Below are positions 7,234-14,893 of a stretch of DNA of 14,893 bases, piece after piece. The translations under genes were made by a program, and so were the position numbers. The DNA comes from an uncultured Flavobacteriales bacterium (GTDB taxonomy: Bacteria > Bacteroidota > Bacteroidia > CAIKAF01), in the NCBI GenBank assembly GCA_937925455.1, contig CALEWF010000275.1, forward strand, positions 1 to 14,893. The letters are read 5' to 3'. Under the pieces are notes generated by a model. It searched no databases. It was not told where the DNA came from and saw only the letters and a program-made list of their open reading frames with translations. Positions within the stretch are counted from its first letter, which is position 1. Each line of letters opens with the position of its first letter.

Positions 7234-8376
7234 ATGAAATTTGCAGATGTAGTAGGCCATGCAGAAATAAAAGATAAGCTCCGGAAATCGGTGGCAGAAG
7301 GAAGAATTTCACATGCTCAGTTATTTTTAGGATATGAGGGAAGTGGAAATTTGCCATTAGCCAGAGCCTATGCTCAATATGTATTATGTACAAACCGAAA
7401 CGAAATTGATTCATGCGGTGTTTGCTCATCATGCCAAATGATTTCTAAAATGGCTCATCCGGATGTGCATTATGCCTTTCCGGTAGTTACGCCGGCCGGT
7501 AAAAACGAGCCGTCGCTAAGCGATGATTTTATGGATCAGTTTCGTAATATCATGCTGGCAGAGCCATACAGCAATTATTCCGACTGGGTGGAATATGCTT
7601 TTAAAGAAGGCAAGAATGCCATCATCAATGTTCGTCAGGCAGATGAGATTGCCAGAAAGCTCCGACTCAAAGCCTACGAAGGTATGTTCAAATTTATGAT
7701 TATTTGGCTGCCCGAACGGATGAATGCCCAAACAGGCAATAAATTGCTGAAATTAATAGAAGAGCCTCCACCACAAACTGTATTATTGCTGGTTTCTGAC
7801 AATGATGATCAAATTCTTTCCACCATACTTTCCAGAACGCAACTGGTAAAACTGAAAAAGATTTCTGATTTTGATATGATGGAAGGGCTGTTGTCACGTT
7901 ATCGCCTCTCGATGGACCGAGCCCGTGAAATTGTGAATATATCGGATGGAAATTTTACTCAGGCCCTTACATTGGCTGAATATGACGAAAATCATGAAAA
8001 GCATTTTGAAATGTTTGTTGCCTGGATGCGGGCATGTTTTACCTTGGATATTACACAACTGATGGCTTTAGGCGATGAACTGCACAATGCATCAAAAGAT
8101 AAGCAAAAATCATTTTTTATGTACAGCATGCACATGATGAGAGAAGCCCTGATGAATAATTTTGATACTATGTTGATGCGAGTTACTGAAAATGAGCGTA
8201 ATTTTCTGATAAAGTTTTCAGCGTTTGTGCATGAAAAGAACATCGAACGAATAGCCTATCTTCTGGAAAAAGCGGTTTACTTCATTGACCGAAATGCCAG
8301 TGTAAAAATTATGTTCATGGACATTTCGCTTCAATTTCAGGAATTGCTGAAAGACAAATCAGCATTTGCTGTTTAA
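7234..8376 (+). CDS. holB: DNA polymerase III subunit delta' (clamp loader)
   Basis: AAA+ family subunit of the clamp loader that places the beta clamp on DNA for the replicative polymerase. In the 380-residue product the P-loop position reads GYEGSGNLPLA (33-43). The Walker A Lys is missing, as is usual for delta', which does not hydrolyse ATP. C52, C61, C64 and C67 form a zinc-binding cluster. E161-P180 matches the AxNxLLKxxEEPP segment, and SRTQ (200-203) is the position of the SRC-type arginine finger that completes the neighbour's ATPase site. I chose ATG 7234 because the family begins with a Phe-x-x-Val-x-Gly-His segment right after the Met. An upstream TTG at 7216 would lie inside the promoter. 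A gap of 106 bases separates it from the PSP1 gene, which appears to have its own -7 box. Confidence 0.93.
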   Translation: MKFADVVGHAEIKDKLRKSVAEGRISHAQLFLGYEGSGNLPLARAYAQYVLCTNRNEIDSCGVCSSCQMISKMAHPDVHYAFPVVTPAGKNEPSLSDDFMDQFRNIMLAEPYSNYSDWVEYAFKEGKNAIINVRQADEIARKLRLKAYEGMFKFMIIWLPERMNAQTGNKLLKLIEEPPPQTVLLLVSDNDDQILSTILSRTQLVKLKKISDFDMMEGLLSRYRLSMDRAREIVNISDGNFTQALTLAEYDENHEKHFEMFVAWMRACFTLDITQLMALGDELHNASKDKQKSFFMYSMHMMREALMNNFDTMLMRVTENERNFLIKFSAFVHEKNIERIAYLLEKAVYFIDRNASVKIMFMDISLQFQELLKDKSAFAV

Positions 8377-8455
8377 GCATAAATGTTCTGTTTTTTTAAT
8401 TGTTTAATAATCTGGGTATTATTGGTTTATGATAGGCATAATGCACAATTATTTG

Positions 8456-8463
8456 TATGTTTG
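8456..8463 (+). promoter_or_regulatory. -7 promoter element of the PSP1-gldH-PBP operon
   Basis: TATGTTTG is a full match to TAnnTTTG, 19 bases before the ATG of the PSP1 gene, in the 106-base gap after holB. The best -33-like sequence (TTTA, 8426-8429) is 26 bases away, longer than the usual 19. It would drive the tightly packed downstream genes separately from holB. Confidence 0.45.
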
Positions 8464-8482
8464 GAAGTTAAAAATTTAAGAT

Positions 8483-9625
8483 ATGGGATGTGGTAGTTGT
8501 TCTACAAGAGGCGGAGGGCTTCCCAAAGGATGTAACAACAATGATTCCTGCGGCACAGATGGTTGCAATAAACTGGAGGTGTTTGATTGGTTGGCCAATA
8601 TGCGTTCACCCAGTTCAGAAAATGAAACAGAATGGGTGGAAATACGATTTAAAAATACCCGCAAAGAGTTTTTTATCAACGAGCATAAGCTTCCATTACA
8701 GATAGGTGATACCGTTGCCGTAGAAGGTTCGCCCGGCCATGATATTGGGATAGTAAGCCTTACCGGTGAATTAGTGAAATTGCAGATGAAGAAACTTCGG
8801 ATATATGAAAAAAATCAAGAAAAAAAAGTAATTTACCGTAAAGCCCGGGAAAACGACATCAAGCGCTGGCAGGAAGCCATTGCGAAGGAAGATGAATTTA
8901 TGCGCTATTGCCGAAAGGTAGCTAAAGAATTAGGTTTAGAAATGAAGGTGAGTGATGTGGAATGCCAAGGCGATGGCACTAAAGCTACTTTTTATTATAC
9001 AGCAGAAGGCAGGGTGGATTTTCGGGAATTGATAAAAATTTTGGCCCGCGATTTAAAAGTGCGAATCGAAATGCGTCAGATTGGCTATCGCCAGGAAGCC
9101 GGTCGTTTAGGAGGCATTGGGGTGTGTGGTCGTGAATTATGTTGTTCTACCTGGCTTCGCGATTTTCGTTCTGTTACAACTGCCGCCGCCCGCTATCAGC
9201 AATTGTCCATCAATCCTCAAAAACTTGCCGGCCAATGTGGAAAGCTTAAGTGCTGCTTAAACTATGAACTGGACAGCTACTTAGATGCCTTAAAAGATTT
9301 TCCAAAAGCAAATATTAAACTAATAACTAAAGCAGGTGAAGCCTCTCTTCAAAAAACCGATATTTTTAAACAAATACTGTATTATTCTTACGATGCTAAT
9401 CCCGGAGTACTTATTCCGTTAGAATTAGAAATAGTGAAAGAAATTATACGGATGAATCAGAACGGAATAATTCCTGAAGATTTAGCTAGTTTTCTAAATG
9501 AAGAACCTAAGAAAGAACAATCGGCTGACTTTACAAATGTTATTGAGGAAGGAAGTCTCACAAGATTTGATAAAGAAAATAAACGAAAAAACAAGAAAAA
9601 AAAGAAGAAAAGACAGGATGTATAA
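8483..9625 (+). CDS. PSP1 domain protein, RicT/YaaT-like, with N-terminal Cys-rich segment
   Basis: Member of the PSP1 family, whose best known relative, Bacillus RicT (YaaT), works with RicA and RicF in an Fe-S complex that assists RNase Y. The role in Bacteroidota is not established. In the 380 residues, 1-31 form a Cys/Gly-rich leader (C3, C6, C17, C23, C28). Residues about 50-110 are a small beta-rich region. The PSP1 C-terminal domain follows, with GGIGVCGRELCCSTWL (210-225) and GKLKCCLNYE (253-262); C215, C220, C221, C252, C257 and C258 are candidate metal ligands. The tail (367-377) is almost all Lys, Arg and Asn, from an A-rich stretch at about 9580-9612, and could bind nucleic acid. 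The 3' end overlaps gldH by 8 bases. The order holB, PSP1, gldH, PBP is one I recall from other Bacteroidota. Confidence 0.9.
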   Translation: MGCGSCSTRGGGLPKGCNNNDSCGTDGCNKLEVFDWLANMRSPSSENETEWVEIRFKNTRKEFFINEHKLPLQIGDTVAVEGSPGHDIGIVSLTGELVKLQMKKLRIYEKNQEKKVIYRKARENDIKRWQEAIAKEDEFMRYCRKVAKELGLEMKVSDVECQGDGTKATFYYTAEGRVDFRELIKILARDLKVRIEMRQIGYRQEAGRLGGIGVCGRELCCSTWLRDFRSVTTAAARYQQLSINPQKLAGQCGKLKCCLNYELDSYLDALKDFPKANIKLITKAGEASLQKTDIFKQILYYSYDANPGVLIPLELEIVKEIIRMNQNGIIPEDLASFLNEEPKKEQSADFTNVIEEGSLTRFDKENKRKNKKKKKKRQDV

Positions 9626-10100
9626 GTCTCTCTATATGTTTATACTTGGTGCTCTGTTGCTGTTTTCTTGTGATAAAGACAAGATATATGAGCATTATGT
9701 TGATATACCCGGAGCTAAGTGGGATGCTGAATCGCCAGCCACCTTTGAAGTGGAGGTGCCTGATACATCACAGCCTTTAAATGTATTAATGAACTTTCGT
9801 ACCACGAAAGATTACCCGTATCAAAATCTGTACATTTTTCTTACTACGGTTTTTCCAGATGGAAACATTGCACAAGATACCATGGAATTTTATTTCATGG
9901 ATAATAAAGGCAAGCCGCTTGGCGATTGTACCTCACAAGCCTGTAATTACAAATTTATGGTAATGCAAGGCATTAAATTCCCTTTTACAGGTCTATATAC
10001 GTTTAGGATTCATCAGGCGATGAGAACGCCGGATAATCAATTAACCGATGTGTTAAATGTGGGAATGAGAATTGAGAAATCAAACACACAGCGAAAATAA
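9618..10100 (+). CDS. gldH: Gliding motility lipoprotein GldH
   Basis: A 160-residue lipoprotein from the ATG at 9618, which overlaps the end of the PSP1 gene. A signal peptide (MYKSLYMFILGALLLFSC) ends in a lipobox with the lipidated Cys at 18. The mature part starts DKDKIYEHYVDIPGAKW, and the YEHYVDIP-x-x-x-W segment with later NFRTTKDYPYQNLYIFL is what I recognise as GldH. In Flavobacterium johnsoniae GldH is required for gliding and is linked to the T9SS machinery. Here it would sit in the cell envelope. The frame is open further upstream to 9498, but that would remove the signal peptide. The PBP gene begins 5 bases after the stop. GldH-like proteins also occur in non-gliding members, so motility itself is not shown. 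Confidence 0.88.
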   Translation: MYKSLYMFILGALLLFSCDKDKIYEHYVDIPGAKWDAESPATFEVEVPDTSQPLNVLMNFRTTKDYPYQNLYIFLTTVFPDGNIAQDTMEFYFMDNKGKPLGDCTSQACNYKFMVMQGIKFPFTGLYTFRIHQAMRTPDNQLTDVLNVGMRIEKSNTQRK

Positions 10101-10105
10101 CCAAT

Positions 10106-12418
10106 ATGGCAAAAAGTAAAAAAAACACCGGAACAAATCGCTGGAAATTTTGGCTCTGGTTTATTGTGTTTTCTCCGCTCATCATGCTATTGCTTATATT
10201 TGGATTGGCATCGCTAGGTGCATTTGGTCCGCTGCCCACATTTGAGGAACTTGAAAATCCTAAAAGCAATCAGGCTACGGTGGTATATTCCATCGAAGGA
10301 AAAGAAATGGGAAAATACTACATAGAAAACAGAACTAATGTAACGTATGAAGAAATATCTCCCAATGTTTTTAATGCATTGATTGCTACCGAAGATGAAC
10401 GATTTTATAAACATTCTGGCATTGATGCAGAAGCGTTGGCTCGTGTGGCAAAGGGTATTATTACACGAGATAGTAAAGGAGGTGGAAGTACCATTACACA
10501 ACAGTTGGCCAAACTTTTATTTCATGATAGGCCTAAAAGTAAGCTAGAACGTGTATTTCAAAAATTTAAAGAATGGGTGATTGCTTTACGCTTAGAGCGA
10601 AGCTACACCAAGAAAGAAATTATTACCATGTACCTTAATGTGGCTGATTTTGGACATAATATCTTTGGGATTAGTTCAGCTTCTAAAATCTATTTTGATA
10701 AAAAACCCATAGCCCTTTCCATTAACGAAGCCTCTATGCTGGTGGGCCTTTTAAAAGCGCCTACCCGTTATAGTCCGATAAAAAATCCAGAACGGTGTAA
10801 AACCCGAAGAAATACTGTATTGATGCAGCAGGTAAAAAATAAATTCATTACCCGTGAACAATACGAAGCCTTAAAAGAAGAGCCGGTAATTTTAGATTAT
10901 CAGTCACTGAACAAACGCATTGAAAAAAACACTTATGGACACGGTGATTTAGCTCCTTATTTTATGGAGGAACTCAAAAAAGATTTGCAGATTTGGTGTG
11001 AACAACATATAAATCCGCAAACTGGTAAACCTTACAATATTTACAAAGACGGATTAAGGGTTTATACTACTATTGACTACAAAATGCAAACCTATGCAGA
11101 GCAGGCCGTTAAAGAATACATGCCTGAATTGCAGGATAAGTTTTTCCGTTCTAAAAAAGGAAAAAAGAATGCTCCGTTTAGTTATGAATTAAAACAGGAA
11201 GAAATAGAAAAAATTATACAACAGGCAATAAAACGTTCGGATGGGTATAAGAAAATGAAAGAAGAAGGGATGAGCGAAGAAGAAATACAACGAGTGTTTA
11301 ATACACCTGTACGAATGAAAGTATTTTCATGGAAAGGAGAGCGAGACACTGTAATGTCTCCCAGAGATTCAATCATCTACCATAAATATTTTTTACATAA
11401 CGGCGTGTTAGCCATGAATCCACATACAGGCCATGTGAAAGCTTGGGTAGGAGGAATTGATTTTAGGTATTTCAAGTATGACCATGTACGAGCTGGAAGG
11501 TATGATAAAAAAGCAAAAATGGTACTGCCGGCAGGAGGAAGGCAGGTAGGTTCAACCTTTAAGCCTTTTGTATATGCCTTAGCCATGATGGAAGGTCGTT
11601 CACCTTGTGAGCTGTTACCCAATGTGCGTGTTTGCATAGAAAAAGGAGTTGATAAACCTTGGTGCCCGGATAATTCTGGTGATTACAAAGAGGGAAGCAT
11701 GGTTACCATGCGTGAAGCTTTGGCCAATTCTATCAATTATATTTCTGCTTTATTAATGAAGCAATATGGCCCGCATGCGGTGGTGAATCTGGTTAAAAAA
11801 ATGGGAATTACCAGCCCCATTGAACCGGTGCCTTCCATTTGTTTGGGAACACCTGATGTTTCAGTGATTGAAATGGTTGGAGCATTTTCTACCTTTTTTA
11901 ATAAAGGTATTTATACACGTCCTATATTTTTGCTACGCATAGAAGATAAAAATGGAAGTGTTTTACAAGAGTTTAGCACAGAACGCCGTGAAGTCATGAA
12001 CGAACAATCGGCATTTTTGATGGTTGAATTATTGAAGGGGGTAGTACTCCAAGGAACAGCCGGGCGGCTGAGGTTCCGATATAAGTTTACGGCTCCGGTA
12101 GCCGGTAAAACAGGAACTACTCAAAATAACTCAGATGGATGGTTTATTGGTGGAACACCGGATTTGGTTTGCGGCGTATGGACAGGTGCAGAAGACCGTT
12201 CCGTACATTTCTATAGTACTGCTGATGGTCAGGGTGCTAATATGGCACTCCCCATTTGGGCTATTTTCATGAAAAAAGTTTATGATGATCCAGAAATTGA
12301 ATTGAATCGTGGAGATTTTGATAAGCCGGCTACTCCGGTTACTATTGAGCTGAATTGTAAAGAATACAATGCCGGCCAATGGGAAGAGCAGCAGGAAAAA
12401 GATGTAAATTTTGACTAA
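10106..12418 (+). CDS. Class A penicillin-binding protein (PBP1A-like, bifunctional)
   Basis: Polymerises lipid II into glycan strands and crosslinks the peptides, anchored in the inner membrane with its bulk in the periplasm. In the 770 residues, a short basic cytoplasmic tail is followed by one membrane helix (about 14-36). The GT51 transglycosylase domain has ATEDERFYKHSGID with probable catalytic E96, and GGSTITQQLAK near 126-136. The transpeptidase domain has S483-T-F-K486, S542-I-N544 and K668-T-G-T671 in the proper order, all intact. A charged insertion (about 345-405, rich in Lys and Glu) separates the two parts. Translation is probably coupled to gldH, 5 bases upstream. The next gene starts 19 bases after the stop. 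Confidence 0.95.
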   Translation: MAKSKKNTGTNRWKFWLWFIVFSPLIMLLLIFGLASLGAFGPLPTFEELENPKSNQATVVYSIEGKEMGKYYIENRTNVTYEEISPNVFNALIATEDERFYKHSGIDAEALARVAKGIITRDSKGGGSTITQQLAKLLFHDRPKSKLERVFQKFKEWVIALRLERSYTKKEIITMYLNVADFGHNIFGISSASKIYFDKKPIALSINEASMLVGLLKAPTRYSPIKNPERCKTRRNTVLMQQVKNKFITREQYEALKEEPVILDYQSLNKRIEKNTYGHGDLAPYFMEELKKDLQIWCEQHINPQTGKPYNIYKDGLRVYTTIDYKMQTYAEQAVKEYMPELQDKFFRSKKGKKNAPFSYELKQEEIEKIIQQAIKRSDGYKKMKEEGMSEEEIQRVFNTPVRMKVFSWKGERDTVMSPRDSIIYHKYFLHNGVLAMNPHTGHVKAWVGGIDFRYFKYDHVRAGRYDKKAKMVLPAGGRQVGSTFKPFVYALAMMEGRSPCELLPNVRVCIEKGVDKPWCPDNSGDYKEGSMVTMREALANSINYISALLMKQYGPHAVVNLVKKMGITSPIEPVPSICLGTPDVSVIEMVGAFSTFFNKGIYTRPIFLLRIEDKNGSVLQEFSTERREVMNEQSAFLMVELLKGVVLQGTAGRLRFRYKFTAPVAGKTGTTQNNSDGWFIGGTPDLVCGVWTGAEDRSVHFYSTADGQGANMALPIWAIFMKKVYDDPEIELNRGDFDKPATPVTIELNCKEYNAGQWEEQQEKDVNFD

Positions 12419-12437
12419 TTATCATAAGATAGAACCT

Positions 12438-13136
12438 ATGAATAAAGTATTTAAAAATGCAGAGGAAGCCATTTACGATATACAAGATGGAATGGTGCTA
12501 ATGCTTGGCGGCTTTGGTTTATGCGGTATCCCAGAAAACTGCATAACTGCCCTCGTTAAAAAAGGTGTAAAAAATTTAACCTGTATTTCCAATAATGCAG
12601 GAGTAGATGATTTTGGCATTGGTTTAATGTTAAAACAGCGGCAGGTTAAAAAAATGATTTCTTCATACGTAGGTGAAAATGCTGAATTTGAAAGACAGTT
12701 ATTAAGTGGTGAATTGGAAGTAGAATTAATTCCTCAAGGAACATTGGCTACTCGCTGTATGATGGCAGGCTATGGAATCCCTGCATTTTATACTCCGGCT
12801 GGCGTTGGTACTGAAGTGGCAGAAGGCAAGGAAGTAAGGAATTTTAATGGTAAAGATTATTTAATGGAATTTGCCTTCGATGCTGATTTTGCCTTAGTAA
12901 AAGCATGGAAAGGCGATACCATGGGAAATCTTATTTTTAAAGATACCGCTCGAAATTTTAATCCATTAATGGCCATGGCTGGTAAAATTACTATTGCAGA
13001 AGTAGAAGAGTTGGTCCCGACAGGTAAGTTAGACCCGAATCAAATACATACTCCTGGAATTTATGTGCATCGAATTTTTCAAGGGGTAAACTATGAAAAA
13101 CGAATTGAACAACGTACCGTAAGAAAGAGAAATTAG
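12438..13136 (+). CDS. scoA: 3-oxoacid (succinyl/acetoacetyl) CoA-transferase subunit A
   Basis: Alpha subunit of a two-subunit CoA-transferase that moves CoA between succinyl- or acyl-CoA and acetoacetate. The 232-residue protein has the usual length. Near the N-terminus the sequence GGFGLCGIPE matches the glycine-rich CoA-transferase signature. The C-terminal part, IHTPGIYVHRIFQG followed by a basic KRIEQRTVRKRN tail, matches ScoA/AtoD-type subunits. The catalytic Glu belongs to subunit B, which is absent here. ATG 12438 was chosen over a TTG at 12411 that lies inside the PBP gene; residues after this Met match the family start. The order suggests it is read through from the PBP gene. The following gene is a membrane glycosyltransferase, not scoB, which is unusual since the two subunits are normally adjacent. 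Confidence 0.92.
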   Translation: MNKVFKNAEEAIYDIQDGMVLMLGGFGLCGIPENCITALVKKGVKNLTCISNNAGVDDFGIGLMLKQRQVKKMISSYVGENAEFERQLLSGELEVELIPQGTLATRCMMAGYGIPAFYTPAGVGTEVAEGKEVRNFNGKDYLMEFAFDADFALVKAWKGDTMGNLIFKDTARNFNPLMAMAGKITIAEVEELVPTGKLDPNQIHTPGIYVHRIFQGVNYEKRIEQRTVRKRN

Positions 13137-13150
13137 TTAGTGGATGCATT

Positions 13151-14893
13151 ATGTATCGTACATTATTATTATTATTACTATTATTATTGATAATTGGATT
13201 TAATATTTCTGCTAAGCCTTCAGATTTTTATCCTATATTATATGAAAATAACTTCTATATTGGTTTTCCTGATAATGATTTTAATAAACCTTTAGCAGCT
13301 CATAAGTATAAACCAGATAAATTTGATTATTTTAAAATTCATTTATTAAATGATTCCTCTTTTGTTTTAGAATGTAAAAACAATTTTTTTGTACAACAAA
13401 TTGACAGTTTTTATTTTGCTACTGCCAGTAATATTGAAGCTGCCACTCGTTTTCTATTTAGAAAAAAAATATTTAATTCTTTCAATATATTTAATACTTT
13501 ACATTTACCAGTAACATTAAATCCAACCAACCCCAAAATTTCATCTGATTCTGATAACGTACTATTGTTTAACAATACTTATTACGTTATTTCTAATAAT
13601 GTCGTATCTGACAAAGATAAATATTTTACAGCCAACGAAATAGTTTTTTTAGCGATTGGTTTTACATTTATTTTTTTTAGTTTGATATTATTTATTTTTT
13701 ACAAAAACTATTATTTATCTGTTTTATTATTGTTACTTGGCACATTGTTGCTTAGAATTTTTGTGGCTATCCTTTATCCTAATTTGTTTCTATGGGATGA
13801 GCAATTTCATGCATTGGTAGCCAAAAATATGGTTAACAACCCATTTAAACCAGTTCTATTTAAAAACCCTGTGCTTCCATTCGATCCGAATTCATGGGTC
13901 TCAAACCATGTTTGGCTTCATAAATATCCATTTTTCCTATGGCTTATGAGTTTTAGCATATCAATTTTTGGCGCTGCGTCTTGGGCTGTAAGATTACCAT
14001 CTGCTATACTGATGACAATAACATCATATTTTCTTTATGAAATAGCCTCTTTTTTATACAATAATAAAAAAATTGGGTATTGGGCTGCTTTTTTATTTTC
14101 AGTATCTCATTTTACCTACTTATTAAGTAGCGGTTATTCAGAAACCGATCATAACGACGTGGCTTTTATTTTTTCTATTTCAGCTTCTTTATGGGCTTAT
14201 TTTAAATACTTAAAAACTAATAAAACGTATTGGGCAATTCTTATCGGAGTATTTTCTGGTTTTTCCTTTCTTAATAAATGGATTTTAGGTATTTTTACGT
14301 TTCTTTTTTGGATTTTACATTATATTACTGCAAAGATTGTTAATGAAACTACAGTTTTTCAAATTAAACATTTTTTTATTTCTCTTCTAATCACTTTTTT
14401 AATTGCAGGTTCATGGCAGCTATACATTCTATTAAAATATTATGATCTGGCAGTTTATGAATTTAAATTCTCTTCTCTACATTTATTTGAACCCATCGAA
14501 GGACATGATGGCCCGTTTATATGGCATTTTAAGAAAATTTTTTTCATCTATGGATTGGATGTGTTATTATTACTTGCAATACTTATTTTAGGGATGGTTA
14601 ATTATAGCAATCTATCATTAAAAATTTCTATTTCCATTACGATTATTGCAGTTTATGTATTTTTTGGCATATCTAAAACTAAAATGACCGTTTTTCCTTA
14701 TCCATTTAGTTTTTACTTTATTTATTCATGTTTAGCATATGTACTTCATGTTTTATTAAAAACTATTGTTGATTTAATTAAAAATAAAAACCTTTCGACT
14801 TTTATTTCTTTATATTTAGTTGTATTGATTGGATTATACTCATTTAATTTAGAAAAAGTTCACTATAGTTTTAAGGTTTGGAAAAAAAATGAA
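13151..14893 (+). CDS. GT-C family membrane glycosyltransferase (GT39/ArnT-like), C-terminus missing
   Basis: An open frame of 581 codons runs off the right edge. It begins 14 bases after scoA with a Leu-rich signal peptide or anchor, then a soluble region of about 140 residues (about 20-160). Hydrophobic helices at about 164-184 and 187-206 lead into W215-D216-E217, the first-loop acidic motif in which GT39/PMT-type enzymes carry their catalytic Asp. H257-K-Y-P260, a GAASWAVRLPSA segment, E331-T-D-H-N-D336 and LNKW (374-377) follow, as in PMT_2/ArnT-like proteins, with many further membrane spans. Such enzymes transfer a sugar from a polyprenyl-phosphate donor to a protein or lipid on the outer side of the membrane; donor and acceptor cannot be read here. 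The gene is markedly AT-rich (for example 14 G/C in 60 at 13621-13680). An ATG at 13144 is in another frame and closes quickly. Confidence 0.8.
   Translation, partial: MYRTLLLLLLLLLIIGFNISAKPSDFYPILYENNFYIGFPDNDFNKPLAAHKYKPDKFDYFKIHLLNDSSFVLECKNNFFVQQIDSFYFATASNIEAATRFLFRKKIFNSFNIFNTLHLPVTLNPTNPKISSDSDNVLLFNNTYYVISNNVVSDKDKYFTANEIVFLAIGFTFIFFSLILFIFYKNYYLSVLLLLLGTLLLRIFVAILYPNLFLWDEQFHALVAKNMVNNPFKPVLFKNPVLPFDPNSWVSNHVWLHKYPFFLWLMSFSISIFGAASWAVRLPSAILMTITSYFLYEIASFLYNNKKIGYWAAFLFSVSHFTYLLSSGYSETDHNDVAFIFSISASLWAYFKYLKTNKTYWAILIGVFSGFSFLNKWILGIFTFLFWILHYITAKIVNETTVFQIKHFFISLLITFLIAGSWQLYILLKYYDLAVYEFKFSSLHLFEPIEGHDGPFIWHFKKIFFIYGLDVLLLLAILILGMVNYSNLSLKISISITIIAVYVFFGISKTKMTVFPYPFSFYFIYSCLAYVLHVLLKTIVDLIKNKNLSTFISLYLVVLIGLYSFNLEKVHYSFKVWKKNE

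Noticed and set aside
9498..9617. Longer gldH reading from an upstream ATG
   Set aside because: It would add 40 basic residues in front of the lipoprotein signal and lies wholly within the PSP1 gene in another frame.
1..14893. tRNA/rRNA genes, CRISPR arrays, insertion sequences, phage genes
   Set aside because: I looked through the gaps and saw no cloverleaf, no regularly spaced repeats, and no transposase or phage protein among the frames.

Overview
The window looks like chromosomal DNA of a member of the Bacteroidota. It carries a secreted protein with a PKD domain and a type IX secretion (T9SS) C-terminal sorting domain. It also carries the gliding-motility lipoprotein gene gldH, a Cys-rich PSP1/RicT protein next to it, and a GalE-type L-threonine 3-dehydrogenase. 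Several genes are preceded by the Bacteroidota -7 element TAnnTTTG and show little Shine-Dalgarno sequence. The DNA is AT-rich, apart from two short GC-rich islands. Placement below phylum level is not possible from the sequence alone.

Left part (1-3600). A truncated short-chain dehydrogenase runs off the left edge on the minus strand and is divergent from an L-threonine 3-dehydrogenase gene (tdh). Tdh is convergent with a T9SS cargo protein. The 420-base gap between them holds a GC-rich structured repeat (copy A) and an AT-rich bidirectional terminator. The cargo gene seems to have lost the frame of its signal peptide at an A6 tract. A small muconolactone-isomerase-like protein follows upstream on the minus strand.

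Middle part (3600-7234). A Upf1/IGHMBP2-like SF1 helicase (+) is convergent with phosphoglycerate kinase pgk (-), with only 21 bases between them. The divergent pgk/holB gap holds copy B of the structured repeat, in the opposite orientation, and the promoters of both genes.

Right part (7234-14893). This is a co-directional run: holB (DNA polymerase III delta'), a PSP1/RicT-like protein, gldH, a class A penicillin-binding protein and CoA-transferase subunit A. It ends with a truncated, markedly AT-rich GT-C membrane glycosyltransferase. PSP1-gldH-PBP is tightly packed, with an 8-base overlap and then a 5-base gap, and is probably one transcript. The PBP polymerises and crosslinks peptidoglycan in the periplasm. 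GldH belongs to the gliding/T9SS envelope machinery that would export the cargo protein further left. The expected partner of CoA-transferase subunit A (subunit B) is not in the window; the glycosyltransferase occupies the next position.

The least expected feature is the pair of about 149-base repeats, 1415-1563 and 6956-7103. Three blocks are nearly identical between them, while the two arms between the blocks differ in sequence yet stay self-complementary within each copy. This suggests a dispersed element whose fold is conserved, either a mobile palindromic element or a structured RNA.
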